From Candidatus Cloacimonadota bacterium (GTDB lineage: Bacteria; Cloacimonadota; Cloacimonadia; Cloacimonadales; Cloacimonadaceae), in assembly GCA_028703735.1 (NCBI GenBank), contig JAQVMI010000099.1, forward strand, positions 1 through 6,862: a DNA stretch of 6,862 nt, in the 5' to 3' direction. Of this stretch, positions 1-6,821 are shown piece after piece. The notes beneath the pieces were generated by a model. The model searched no databases. It saw nothing but the letters and a program-made list of their open reading frames with translations, and was not told the DNA's origin. Numbering within the stretch: the stretch's first letter is position 1; the number at the start of each line of letters is the position of its first letter. A program made the position numbers and the translations under genes.

Positions 1-1148
1 GTAGTGCTGTTATTTACCAGCGAAGTGCTGCCAAAAGTAGCAGTGCCAAGGAAACTTCCCGTTACATAGCTATTCCCGCTGCTATCAGTGGCAATGCCAT
101 AGCCATAGTCATCGCTTGCGCTGCCGGCTTTCTTTGCCCACTGGTAGTTACCATCTGTATCCAGCTTAGCGATAAAGATGTCATTACTTCCACTGCTTGT
201 AAGCGAGGTAGTGACAAAAGTGGCTGTGCCATTAAAGTACCCTGTTACATAGCTGTTCCCGCTGCTGTCGGTGCTAATGCCATAGCCGTAGTCACCGCTT
301 GTTCCGCCGGCATTCTTAGCCCAGAGATAGTTACCGTTAGTATCCAGCTTGGCGATAAAGATGTCTGAATAGCTGCTCCCATTACTGGTGAGGGTGGTTG
401 TGCCAAAAGTGGCAGTGCCATTAAAGTACCCTGTTACATAGCTGTTCCCGCTGCTGTCGGTTGCAATGCCATTGCCTTCGTCAGTGCTAGTTCCGCCTGC
501 CTTCTTTGCCCACAGATAGTTACCGTTAGTATCCAGCTTGGCGATAAAGATGTCATAACCTCCGCTGCTGGTAAGCGAGGTAGTGCCAAAAGTGGCAGTG
601 CCAGCGAAATATCCTGTCACATAGCTATTTCCGTTGCTGTCGGTTGCAATGCCGTAGCCAATGTCGTTGCTTGTGCCGCCGGCTTGCTTAACCCACAGAT
701 AGTTGCCATTTGCATCCAGCTTGGCGATAAAGATGTCACCATATCCGCTGCTCCCATTGCTTGTAAGCGTGGTTGCGCCGAAAATGGCAGTACCATAAAA
801 ATATCCCGTTACATAGCAATTCCCGTTGCTGTCTGTGGAGATGCAATAGCCATGGTCAAAACTTGTTCCTCCGGCTTGCTTTGCCCACAGGAAGTTACCT
901 GATGAGTCCAGCTTGGCGATAAAGATGTCAGCACTTCCGCCGCTACTAACGAGCATGGTGCTGCCAAAAGTTGCAGCACCATAAAAATATCCCGTAACAT
1001 AACTATTACCATTAATGTCGGTGGCGATTGCCTGTCCATAGTCATAGACAGTTCCCCCGGCTTGCTTTGCCCAAATCCATTCCTCGGTTTGGGCGTAAAT
1101 AACGCCGCAAACCATAACTGCAATAATTAAAATGATAAGCTGTTTCAT
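1..1148 (-). CDS. Secreted SBBP beta-propeller repeat protein, N-terminal part (C-terminus beyond window)
   Basis: An open frame runs from ATG at 1148 off the left edge, giving 382 residues without a stop. Residues 1-19 are a signal peptide: a Lys at position 3, a hydrophobic stretch (LIILIIAVMVCGV) and a likely signal peptidase I site after IYA. From Trp26 the protein is built of repeats that start WAKQAGGT, continue with IATDSNGNSYVTGYF and TATFGTT, and end DIFIAKLDxxGNYL. This matches the SBBP beta-propeller repeat family, whose members are mostly extracellular or surface proteins of unknown ligand. Five complete repeats and part of a sixth are visible. The start is fixed by the signal peptide and by AAGGAG at 1157-1162, eight bases before the ATG. 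A C-terminal sorting domain may exist but is outside the window. The family call is firm; the function is unknown. Confidence 0.9.
   Translation of the reverse strand, partial: MKQLIILIIAVMVCGVIYAQTEEWIWAKQAGGTVYDYGQAIATDINGNSYVTGYFYGAATFGSTMLVSSGGSADIFIAKLDSSGNFLWAKQAGGTSFDHGYCISTDSNGNCYVTGYFYGTAIFGATTLTSNGSSGYGDIFIAKLDANGNYLWVKQAGGTSNDIGYGIATDSNGNSYVTGYFAGTATFGTTSLTSSGGYDIFIAKLDTNGNYLWAKKAGGTSTDEGNGIATDSSGNSYVTGYFNGTATFGTTTLTSNGSSYSDIFIAKLDTNGNYLWAKNAGGTSGDYGYGISTDSSGNSYVTGYFNGTATFVTTSLTSSGSNDIFIAKLDTDGNYQWAKKAGSASDDYGYGIATDSSGNSYVTGSFLGTATFGSTSLVNNST
3..1073 (-). repeat. Tandem coding repeats of 61-64 codons (SBBP units)
   Basis: Six head-to-tail units begin at Trp26, 88, 152, 213, 276 and 337; the sixth is cut by the window edge. 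Unit lengths are 62, 64, 61, 63 and 61 residues. On the plus strand the conserved string GATAAAGATGTC recurs at 171, 354, 543, 726 and 918, so the spacings are 183, 189, 183 and 192 bases, all multiples of three. Length differences fall in the Ser/Gly-rich segment before DIFIAKL. Units 3 to 6 are more alike in DNA than units 1 and 2, which suggests recent duplication or gene conversion. Confidence 0.93.
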
Positions 1149-1234
1149 AGTGCTTGCTCCTTTTGCTTTGGAATAATCTTGTGAGGCTGGTTCATTGCCT
1201 GGGCAGGATAAGCTGCCTTGTTTGTTATAGCCAT
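1145..1234 (-). CDS. Possible 29-residue small protein or leader peptide overlapping the SBBP gene start
   Basis: A frame opens at ATG 1234 (MAITNKAAYPAQ...) and ends in TGA at 1147-1145. Its stop overlaps the ATG of the repeat-protein gene as ATGA, the usual form of translational coupling. A Shine-Dalgarno-like AAGGTGAG lies at 1241-1248, with GAGGTG nearer the ATG. The peptide is polar and Lys/Gln-rich, with no signal sequence or membrane segment, and I do not recognise it. The downstream gene's own AAGGAG lies inside this frame, so ribosomes reading the small frame could influence translation of the secreted protein. The length alone could arise by chance. The RBS plus the exact 4-base overlap are what favour it being real. 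Confidence 0.45.
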   Translation of the reverse strand: MAITNKAAYPAQAMNQPHKIIPKQKEQAL

Positions 1235-1347
1235 AATCACCTCACCTTAGGGTAAATATTCTGCATGTTGCTGCCATTGGCTCGCGGGACTAAAGCATTT
1301 CTGCCTCTTCACAACGCTAAAGCACTTACCTGAATTTCCTTAGTTTC

Positions 1348-1377
1348 ATAAAATTATTGTTTGCTTATATCTGTCAA
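1348..1377 (-). promoter_or_regulatory. Candidate promoter for the small ORF and SBBP gene
   Basis: On the minus strand a perfect TTGACA (1372-1377) is followed 18 bases later by TTTTAT (1348-1353). Transcription would start near 1341, leaving about 107 bases before the small ORF. The -10 match is weak and the organism's sigma-factor preference is unknown, so this is only a candidate. The string GCTTGACAGA around the -35 also occurs upstream of groEL. Confidence 0.35.
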
Positions 1378-1492
1378 GCAGAACTTTGGCATGGGAAAAA
1401 TCCTTGTATGGATACTGTTCAATAATCTCAACCAATGGACGTAGGATAGTAGGTTCTGTTTGTATAAAAAGTGGGCGGACATTAGTCTTGGC

Positions 1493-1498
1493 TATAAT
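1493..1498 (+). promoter_or_regulatory. Perfect -10 box (TATAAT) upstream of the structured segment
   Basis: TATAAT lies 20 bases before the closing stem of the structured segment, which would put the start of transcription near 1505. No good -35 is seen at the expected distance. A TTGACA also exists on the opposite strand at 1752-1757, 19 bases from TATCGA, so the transcribed strand is not settled. Confidence 0.4.
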
Positions 1499-1504
1499 TT
1501 TGCG

Positions 1505-1740
1505 GTTGATTACTGTTTAAGTCTGGAGTCGAATCGACTTAAATAATTTATGCCAATAGAGTTAGCTCTTTTAGTCGATTGGACTACAGCGACACTAACA
1601 GCTTAACCTGCAAGGGAAAAACCTGAGATAATTAGTTGGGATACGCTGTAGTCCACGATGCAGCGAACATATAGGTAGTAATAAAGATAGGGTAGGCATC
1701 GTCGACTCCAGACTTGCAGGGGTGCATCGATACCTCTCTT
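1505..1740 (+). ncRNA. Candidate structured non-coding RNA with a perfect four-way junction, family not recognised
   Basis: The segment has no protein frame but a dense set of exact complementary pairs. The closing stem is 1519-1531 with 1703-1715 (13 bp, 14 if A1532-T1702 pairs). Hairpin 1 pairs 1532-1539 with 1573-1580 (8 bp), with AGAG/CTCT inside its loop. Hairpin 2 pairs 1581-1591 with 1644-1654 (11 bp, perfect). Hairpin 3 pairs 1655-1661 with 1696-1702 (7 bp). The four helices abut with no unpaired base at the junction. Inside hairpin 2, CTAAC (1595-1599) can pair with GTTGG (1635-1639, one G-U). A further 7-bp hairpin follows at 1718-1737. The structure is seen directly. Transcription, strand and ends are inferred from the upstream TATAAT. 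I find no match to tmRNA, RNase P RNA, SRP RNA, 6S RNA or tRNA. Confidence 0.55.
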
Positions 1741-2028
1741 GTAAAACATAGTGTCAATTTCAAGGTAGTAGAAGATTAGAGCATACTTTGCCCACTTTTT
1801 GTTGCTTTGATGCTGCTAACACACTGAAAATAATACATAATTGAGTAAATAATCTCCTTTTAGCCGCTGCCTAAGAGGCTAAAAACGATGAAAAGGATGC
1901 CATCCGCCGGAATACACTATCACCTCATCACTCCAGGTTATAAGCCCCCTCTCTCACTCTGTTTATTGTGGAAACATATCCACCCAATACCCTCCCAAGA
2001 AATACTTTGGTAGGTTATTACAAGCTAT

Positions 2029-2044
2029 TGTGTAATATTACACA
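2029..2044. promoter_or_regulatory. Perfect 16-bp palindrome, possible operator
   Basis: TGTGTAATATTACACA is exactly self-complementary with no spacer. Such AT-centred palindromes with GTG/CAC arms are typical of sites for dimeric regulators (the CRP/FNR, Rex and Fur/Zur families bind related shapes), but it matches none of their consensus sequences well. The nearest convincing genes are hundreds of bases away, so no target can be named. Confidence 0.35.
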
Positions 2045-2118
2045 GGGTGAGTAAGGAAGGATACAAGGAGGCGGAACTTTGCGAAAACTATCCTAAAACA
2101 AGCGAAAAATGATATCTT

Positions 2119-2150
2119 CCCACTCATTTTGAAAGAGAGGCAAATTATTT
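2119..2150 (+). repeat. Solo copy of the TGAAAGAGAG motif found at the ends of the 5395-5609 element
   Basis: The stretch CCCACTCATTTTGAAAGAGAG followed within a base or two by AAATTAT closely matches the reverse complement of 5395-5426 and, less closely, 5579-5609. The ATTCC palindrome that accompanies the other two copies is absent here, so this is either a remnant or an independent conserved motif. Confidence 0.5.
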
Positions 2151-2276
2151 TGTTGTATCTTAGCAAGGGGCTAAAGTTCGCTGAAGCTCACTGCATACCC
2201 TCGCTATGATATTACGCCCTCCGGGCTTTATCAACAGCCTGTGCCGAAACGGAATTCGGCTGCCCGTTTTTCAGGT

Positions 2277-2305
2277 AAAAAAAGCCCCTTCAACGAAGGG
2301 GCTTT
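2277..2305 (-). terminator. Intrinsic terminator of groEL
   Basis: On the minus strand an 11-bp perfect stem AAAGCCCCTTC/GAAGGGGCTTT (2281-2291 with 2295-2305, 3-base loop) is followed by an uninterrupted T-run (the A-run at 2277-2283 on the plus strand). It lies 28 bases after the groEL stop. On the plus strand there is no T-run, so it works in one direction only. Confidence 0.93.
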
Positions 2306-2333
2306 GGTGTTTATCTGTTATTACTAATTCGGT

Positions 2334-4059
<1,726 letters not shown>

Positions 4060-4191
4060 GCGCAAATTAAAAATCTGCTGCGATGTGATGTATATGGAGT
4101 CGATTGTAACATCAGATGCACAAGTCCTATGTTATGATCTACCTTATTTGGTGTGCCGGAGTTTTCTTATTACTATATTCCAATAAACGCC

Positions 4192-5304
4192 TTATGCAAA
4201 GAAATCATTAAATTCTGTGCCTAACAATTCTTTTAGCAGGATGATATTATTGTTTCTTAGGTAAGCAAGGGCAAAAACGGGATTTGTTTTGTGGTTCAGA
4301 TGCACATAATCCATTATTTCATTATTTACGCCCAGTAATTGGACAAATTTCTCATGATTGGGTTCTTTTGTTTCCATATTTACATCTTTTCCGTTATAGC
4401 CAAGAATCCAGGCATAATTGTATTGTTTTCTATGTTTCCAGATGGCATACCAATCTACAGGTTTATCATCAAAATAGGCTGTTATCGGCTGAAAATTATA
4501 GCTATTGAAGGTTAGATCCGCCAATCCGAATCCTCCATAGCGCATGGGATTTAGCTCTATGGGAACCATTACCCCGTCTTGAAGCTTAAATTCTGCATGA
4601 ATGGGAAAGTTTTTTAGATTCAGCACCCCATTCAGTTCTGTAAAGAAGCGGTTAAAGGTATCAAGGTAAAGATCGAATATTTCCTTATTAGTGTAATACA
4701 TCAGATGAAAGTATTCCGGAATTATGGGTTCCGGATGGAAGTAAATATTCATAATTGCCGGCTTACCTTGTTCATCGAAGAACATATCAACTGCATATTC
4801 ATCACCGGTAATAAATTCTTCAATTATGTATTCATCCTTGCTTAGGATAGATTCTGGAAAGAATTTTACGCTGGATTCCACTTCCAGATTCATTTCATAG
4901 GCTAATTTATGCAGGTCTGTATCTTTATCTGCAATGCGGACACCTGTCCCAAAAAAGCCTTTTAGCGGTTTTATCACCACTTTTTTATCCCCAAATTTTA
5001 GGCTGGGAATATCTGCCAATGCTGCTTTTGCGAAGTAAAAATCCGGGTAAATGGAGCTTAAGGCTTCCCTGCAGAAATACTTATTCTTCAGCTTGTTTAT
5101 CCCGTTAACATAGCTTTTGTCCTGCATTCTGTCCATCACAATGCTTAGCGAGGTTTCTGATGGAACATACACCTTATCCAGGGGAGCAAAATAGATATTA
5201 CTGTTTTCCAGTTCTTCACCACTCATGGCAATAATATCATCCCTTTTGGCTAATTCTTCGATGAATTTACTGTTGTAGGTATTTCCGGTAATTATGTAGT
5301 TCAT
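4192..5304 (-). CDS. ATP-grasp domain protein, substrate unknown
   Basis: This 370-residue protein has the marks of an ATP-grasp ligase, which activates a carboxylate as acyl-phosphate and joins it to a nucleophile. Residues 1-105 form a preATP-grasp-like N-terminal domain (MNYIITGN start). VVIKPLKGFFGTGVRI (109-124) carries the ATP-binding Lys112 and a glycine loop; YIIEEFITGDEYAVD (159-173) is the hinge region; FPIHAEF (233-239) and PIELNPMRYGGFG (248-260) hold the Mg-ligand candidates Glu238, Glu250 and Asn252 plus Arg255. There is no signal peptide or membrane segment. It resembles carbamoyl-phosphate synthetase/biotin-carboxylase-like ATP-grasp proteins of unassigned role rather than a named enzyme. 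No operon partner is visible: groEL lies 226 bases downstream with its own promoter. The ATG has only a weak RBS (AGGAT about 14 bases away), so the start is less certain than the family. Confidence 0.85.
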   Translation of the reverse strand: MNYIITGNTYNSKFIEELAKRDDIIAMSGEELENSNIYFAPLDKVYVPSETSLSIVMDRMQDKSYVNGINKLKNKYFCREALSSIYPDFYFAKAALADIPSLKFGDKKVVIKPLKGFFGTGVRIADKDTDLHKLAYEMNLEVESSVKFFPESILSKDEYIIEEFITGDEYAVDMFFDEQGKPAIMNIYFHPEPIIPEYFHLMYYTNKEIFDLYLDTFNRFFTELNGVLNLKNFPIHAEFKLQDGVMVPIELNPMRYGGFGLADLTFNSYNFQPITAYFDDKPVDWYAIWKHRKQYNYAWILGYNGKDVNMETKEPNHEKFVQLLGVNNEIMDYVHLNHKTNPVFALAYLRNNNIILLKELLGTEFNDFFA

Positions 5305-5434
5305 TATTCTCTGATTATCCTATATTATTTTCTATCCAGCAATTTGATTTGTTGGCAACTGTCAACTGTAATGTTTGATTTTTTGTCAGTAGCCATAATT
5401 TTGGGCTCTCTTTCATAACGAGTGGGTGTCTTTT

Positions 5435-5460
5435 GTCATTCCGGACTTGATCCGGAATCC
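5435..5460 (+). repeat. GTCATTCCGGA palindromic unit, left
   Basis: ATTCCGGA and TCCGGAAT (5438-5445 with 5451-5458) form an 8-bp stem around a 5-base loop, flanked by GTC and CC. It resembles in form the dispersed ATTCC-N-GGAAT repeats known from several bacterial phyla, such as Neisseria dRS3, without being identical. Confidence 0.8.
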
Positions 5461-5536
5461 AGTTTTTACAAGCCACATCGTGTAGTTGCTGTAATATGTT
5501 GTTTAACAGCATGTTATCACTGGAATGCTCTAAAAT

Positions 5537-5561
5537 GGATTCCTGCCTTCGCAGGAATGAC
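5537..5561 (-). repeat. GTCATTCCTGC palindromic unit, right (inverted)
   Basis: ATTCCTGC and GCAGGAAT (5539-5546 with 5551-5558) form an 8-bp stem around CTTC. The outer GTCATTCC/GGAATCC frame matches the left unit in inverted orientation, while the inner stem and loop differ on both sides together, so pairing is kept although the sequence has changed. Confidence 0.8.
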
Positions 5562-5746
5562 AAGCAGGAAAAACCTCTACCCATTTAGTTTGAAAGAGAG
5601 CCTAAATATTTATGCCTCATTCTACCACGAATTGTATAGTTCAGGCAGGCAGATCAGGCAGTTCAACATTTTTCTTGCCAAGAAAGTGCTACGGATAACT
5701 TTCGTTTTATTAAAATGCCTCGTAAGGCGTAACCGCAGGGGGATAC

Positions 5747-6451
5747 ATGAACCATAAAGAGCACTATCGTTTAGATGCAGAGGCTTTTGACTATTGGGCA
5801 GATTACCACTATACGCCGGCAGAAAAGCGGCGTAATCAGTTTACCTTCAAACTGGCTAAGGTACGAGCCGGGCAGAGTGTGCTGGATATTGGCAGTGGCA
5901 GAGGATGGTTCAGTCTTCATGCGGCTAATCTGGGTGCAGATGTTACAGCTTTGGATTTAAGTGCAAGCAATCTGCAGCGCATCAAACAGGAGGACAGCCG
6001 GATTAATACATTATTGGCAGATGCGGCAGAACCCCTTGCGATAGATAAAAAGTTCGATCTACTGGTTGCTTTGGAAGTTTTAGAGCATATTGTGAACCCC
6101 GGCTTGGCAATAGCGAATTGGAAATCTATGCTAAAACCTACGGGAAGATTGCTAATCACCGTTCCCTACAAAGAACTGATTCGTTATTCGCTGTGTATCC
6201 ATTGCAATGGAAAAACTCCCCACAATGCTCATCTCCATAGCTTCGATAAAGATGCATTGGGTAATTTGCTTATTGCCAATGGCTTGCGTGTATGCCACCT
6301 GGAACCATTTTCGCATAAACTTCCTCCTCTGCTGCGCTTGGATAAAATTACCCAAAATTTCCCGCTTCCAATTTGGTGTTGGCTGGATAGATTATGCAGG
6401 CTAACTGGCGATAAATACCATTATCTGGCTGCAATATGCCGTTTACCCTGA
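5747..6451 (+). CDS. Class I SAM-dependent methyltransferase, substrate unknown
   Basis: The 234-residue protein transfers a methyl group from S-adenosylmethionine to an unidentified acceptor in the cytoplasm. The Rossmann-fold motifs are in order: motif I VLDIGSGRG (45-53); the acidic end of strand 2 in TALDLS (67-72, Asp70), which binds the SAM ribose; LLADAAEPL (89-97, Asp92) near the adenine; FDLLVALEVLEHI (103-115), the strand-4 region typical of Methyltransf_11/UbiG-like enzymes; and GRLLITVPY (133-141). A later Cys/His cluster, C150, C153, H159, H162 and H164 in CIHCNGKTPHNAHLH, could bind a metal or the substrate. The ATG at 5747 follows AGGGGGA (5737-5743). There is no signal peptide. 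It appears to be a single-gene unit, with the MITE-like element upstream and no gene directly downstream. Confidence 0.88.
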   Translation: MNHKEHYRLDAEAFDYWADYHYTPAEKRRNQFTFKLAKVRAGQSVLDIGSGRGWFSLHAANLGADVTALDLSASNLQRIKQEDSRINTLLADAAEPLAIDKKFDLLVALEVLEHIVNPGLAIANWKSMLKPTGRLLITVPYKELIRYSLCIHCNGKTPHNAHLHSFDKDALGNLLIANGLRVCHLEPFSHKLPPLLRLDKITQNFPLPIWCWLDRLCRLTGDKYHYLAAICRLP

Positions 6452-6640
6452 TTTCTTGCATAAGAATCTGATCTTGGGTAATCTAAGCACCATTCGTGGT
6501 TAAAACCACCATTCTTGCCTCATGCAGATTCCGGGTTTCTAATTGCCTCTGCCAGCTATCCCCCAGCTTACTCTGCAGCAACAAAAGTGCCTGCAAGGTA
6601 ACTGCAGGGATACTGGAACCAGGCTGTTAAAAGCTTGGGG
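6452..6640. other. Intergenic stretch with a short palindrome and an open minus-strand remnant
   Basis: GTGGTT-aa-AACCAC (6496-6509) is a perfect 6-bp hairpin flanked on both sides by CACCATTC. The minus strand is open from 6626 to a TAG at 6483-6485 without a usable start, which might be the end of a decayed gene. Just after the methyltransferase stop, GATT-CTT/AAG-AATC (6450-6468, one bulged base) can pair but has no T-run, so I do not call a terminator. Confidence 0.4.
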
Positions 6641-6764
6641 GTGGCAATCTCCGATTGCCACAGCGAGCAGAGCTCGCACAAATACAAGCGACTTCGTTGC
6701 AAGAGATTGGCGTTTTATGTCATAAAACCGGATAAATCCGGTGTTCCAGCCGGCTAAAGCCAGC
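6641..6764. repeat. Row of six different short hairpins
   Basis: Six inverted repeats follow one another closely: GTGGCAATC-tcc-GATTGCCAC (6641-6661), GCGAGC-aga-GCTCGC (6663-6677), GCGAC-ttc-GTTGC (6688-6700, one G-U), TTTTAT-gtc-ATAAAA (6713-6727), ACCGGAT-aa-ATCCGGT (6727-6742) and GCCGGCT-aa-AGCCAGC (6749-6764, one mismatch). The first four have 3-base loops and the last two have AA loops. The last two are each followed by GTTCCA and form a tandem pair of about 22 bases. The stems differ in sequence, so only the form is repeated. A plus-strand frame crosses the row, but its protein reflects the hairpins rather than a gene. Confidence 0.75.
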
Positions 6765-6796
6765 GTTCCAAGTTAGTGCAATAGATTAGTTTAGTA

Positions 6797-6821
6797 GATT
6801 CCGGATCAAGTCCGGAATGAC
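6797..6821 (-). repeat. Third ATTCCGGA palindromic unit
   Basis: ATTCCGGA-tcaag-TCCGGAAT (6798-6818) is the exact reverse complement of the core at 5438-5458, followed by GACAAGC as in the right arm of the 5395-5609 element. No partner arm is seen upstream. The window ends in ATCCGGAAT, which may begin another unit. Confidence 0.8.

Larger units (their letters stand above)
1466..1800. repeat. Outer inverted repeat enclosing a structured segment (possible fold-back or MITE-like element)
   Basis: AAAAAGTGGGC at 1466-1476 is the exact reverse complement of 1790-1800, 335 bases from end to end. Nested inside is a second perfect inverted repeat (1519-1532 with 1702-1715) that encloses three more hairpins. 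No clear target-site duplication is visible outside the ends, and no transposase frame is present, so mobility is inferred from symmetry alone. The ends could equally be part of an RNA structure. Confidence 0.5.
1801..2276. other. Gene-free intergenic stretch with hairpins and a dispersed motif
   Basis: No frame here is long enough or well enough led to call a gene. GGAGG at about 2070 precedes TTG by six bases, but that frame stops after five codons. Seen hairpins are TTTTAGCC/GGCTAAAA (1858-1865 with 1877-1884), which lacks the U-tract of a terminator; CCT-CCAA/TTGG-AGG near 1991-2014 with one mismatch; GCCC-tcc-GGGC near 2214-2225; and GCCGAA/TTCGGC (2243-2248 with 2255-2260). The last is followed by CCCGTTTTT and might weakly terminate plus-strand transcripts. 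Confidence 0.5.
5395..5609. repeat. MITE-like palindromic element with long imperfect inverted ends
   Basis: The left arm (about 5395-5460) and the reverse complement of the right arm (about 5537-5609) share the same order of blocks: GGCTCTCTTTCA, TGGGT, a T-rich run, then TTGTCATTCC-hairpin-GGAATCC. The centre (5461-5536) is unrelated in sequence but contains TGCTGT/ACAGCA, so the whole element can fold on itself. It carries no gene. Frames crossing it give peptides such as SFLRRQESI and IPAFAGMT, typical of translated repeats of this sort. It separates the divergent ATP-grasp and methyltransferase genes and may hold or supply their upstream signals. Confidence 0.7.

Noticed and set aside
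1..1100. CRISPR-like array from regularly spaced identical strings
   Set aside because: Spacing is 183-192 bases and in codon phase; the strings are coding repeats of an SBBP protein.
684..1123. Open frames at 684-902 (plus) and 809-1123 (minus)
   Set aside because: They are shadow frames of the SBBP gene, which has a signal peptide, RBS and family repeats in its own frame.
1519..1715. Retron msr-msd RNA, suggested by the 14-bp outer repeat and length near 190 bases
   Set aside because: No reverse transcriptase gene is present on either strand nearby, and the internal layout is three hairpins rather than one long msd stem.
1505..1740. tmRNA: TCTGGAGTCGACG on the minus strand and TTAGTC...GCTTAACCTGC on the plus strand resemble tmRNA end and tag sequences
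   Set aside because: No acceptor stem with CCA or true T-arm can be formed, and the similar strings lie in the closing stem and hairpins on opposite strands.
1858..1884. 8-bp hairpin TTTTAGCC/GGCTAAAA as a terminator
   Set aside because: The T-run is on the 5' side of the stem in both orientations, so neither strand has the stem-then-U arrangement.
5315..5757. Frames of 89 and 111 codons over the intergenic element
   Set aside because: Their peptides come from translating the ATTCC palindromes and lack ribosome binding sites and family features.
6543..6725. A 60-codon plus-strand frame at 6543-6725
   Set aside because: Its second half is read from the hairpin row; there is no RBS or recognisable domain.
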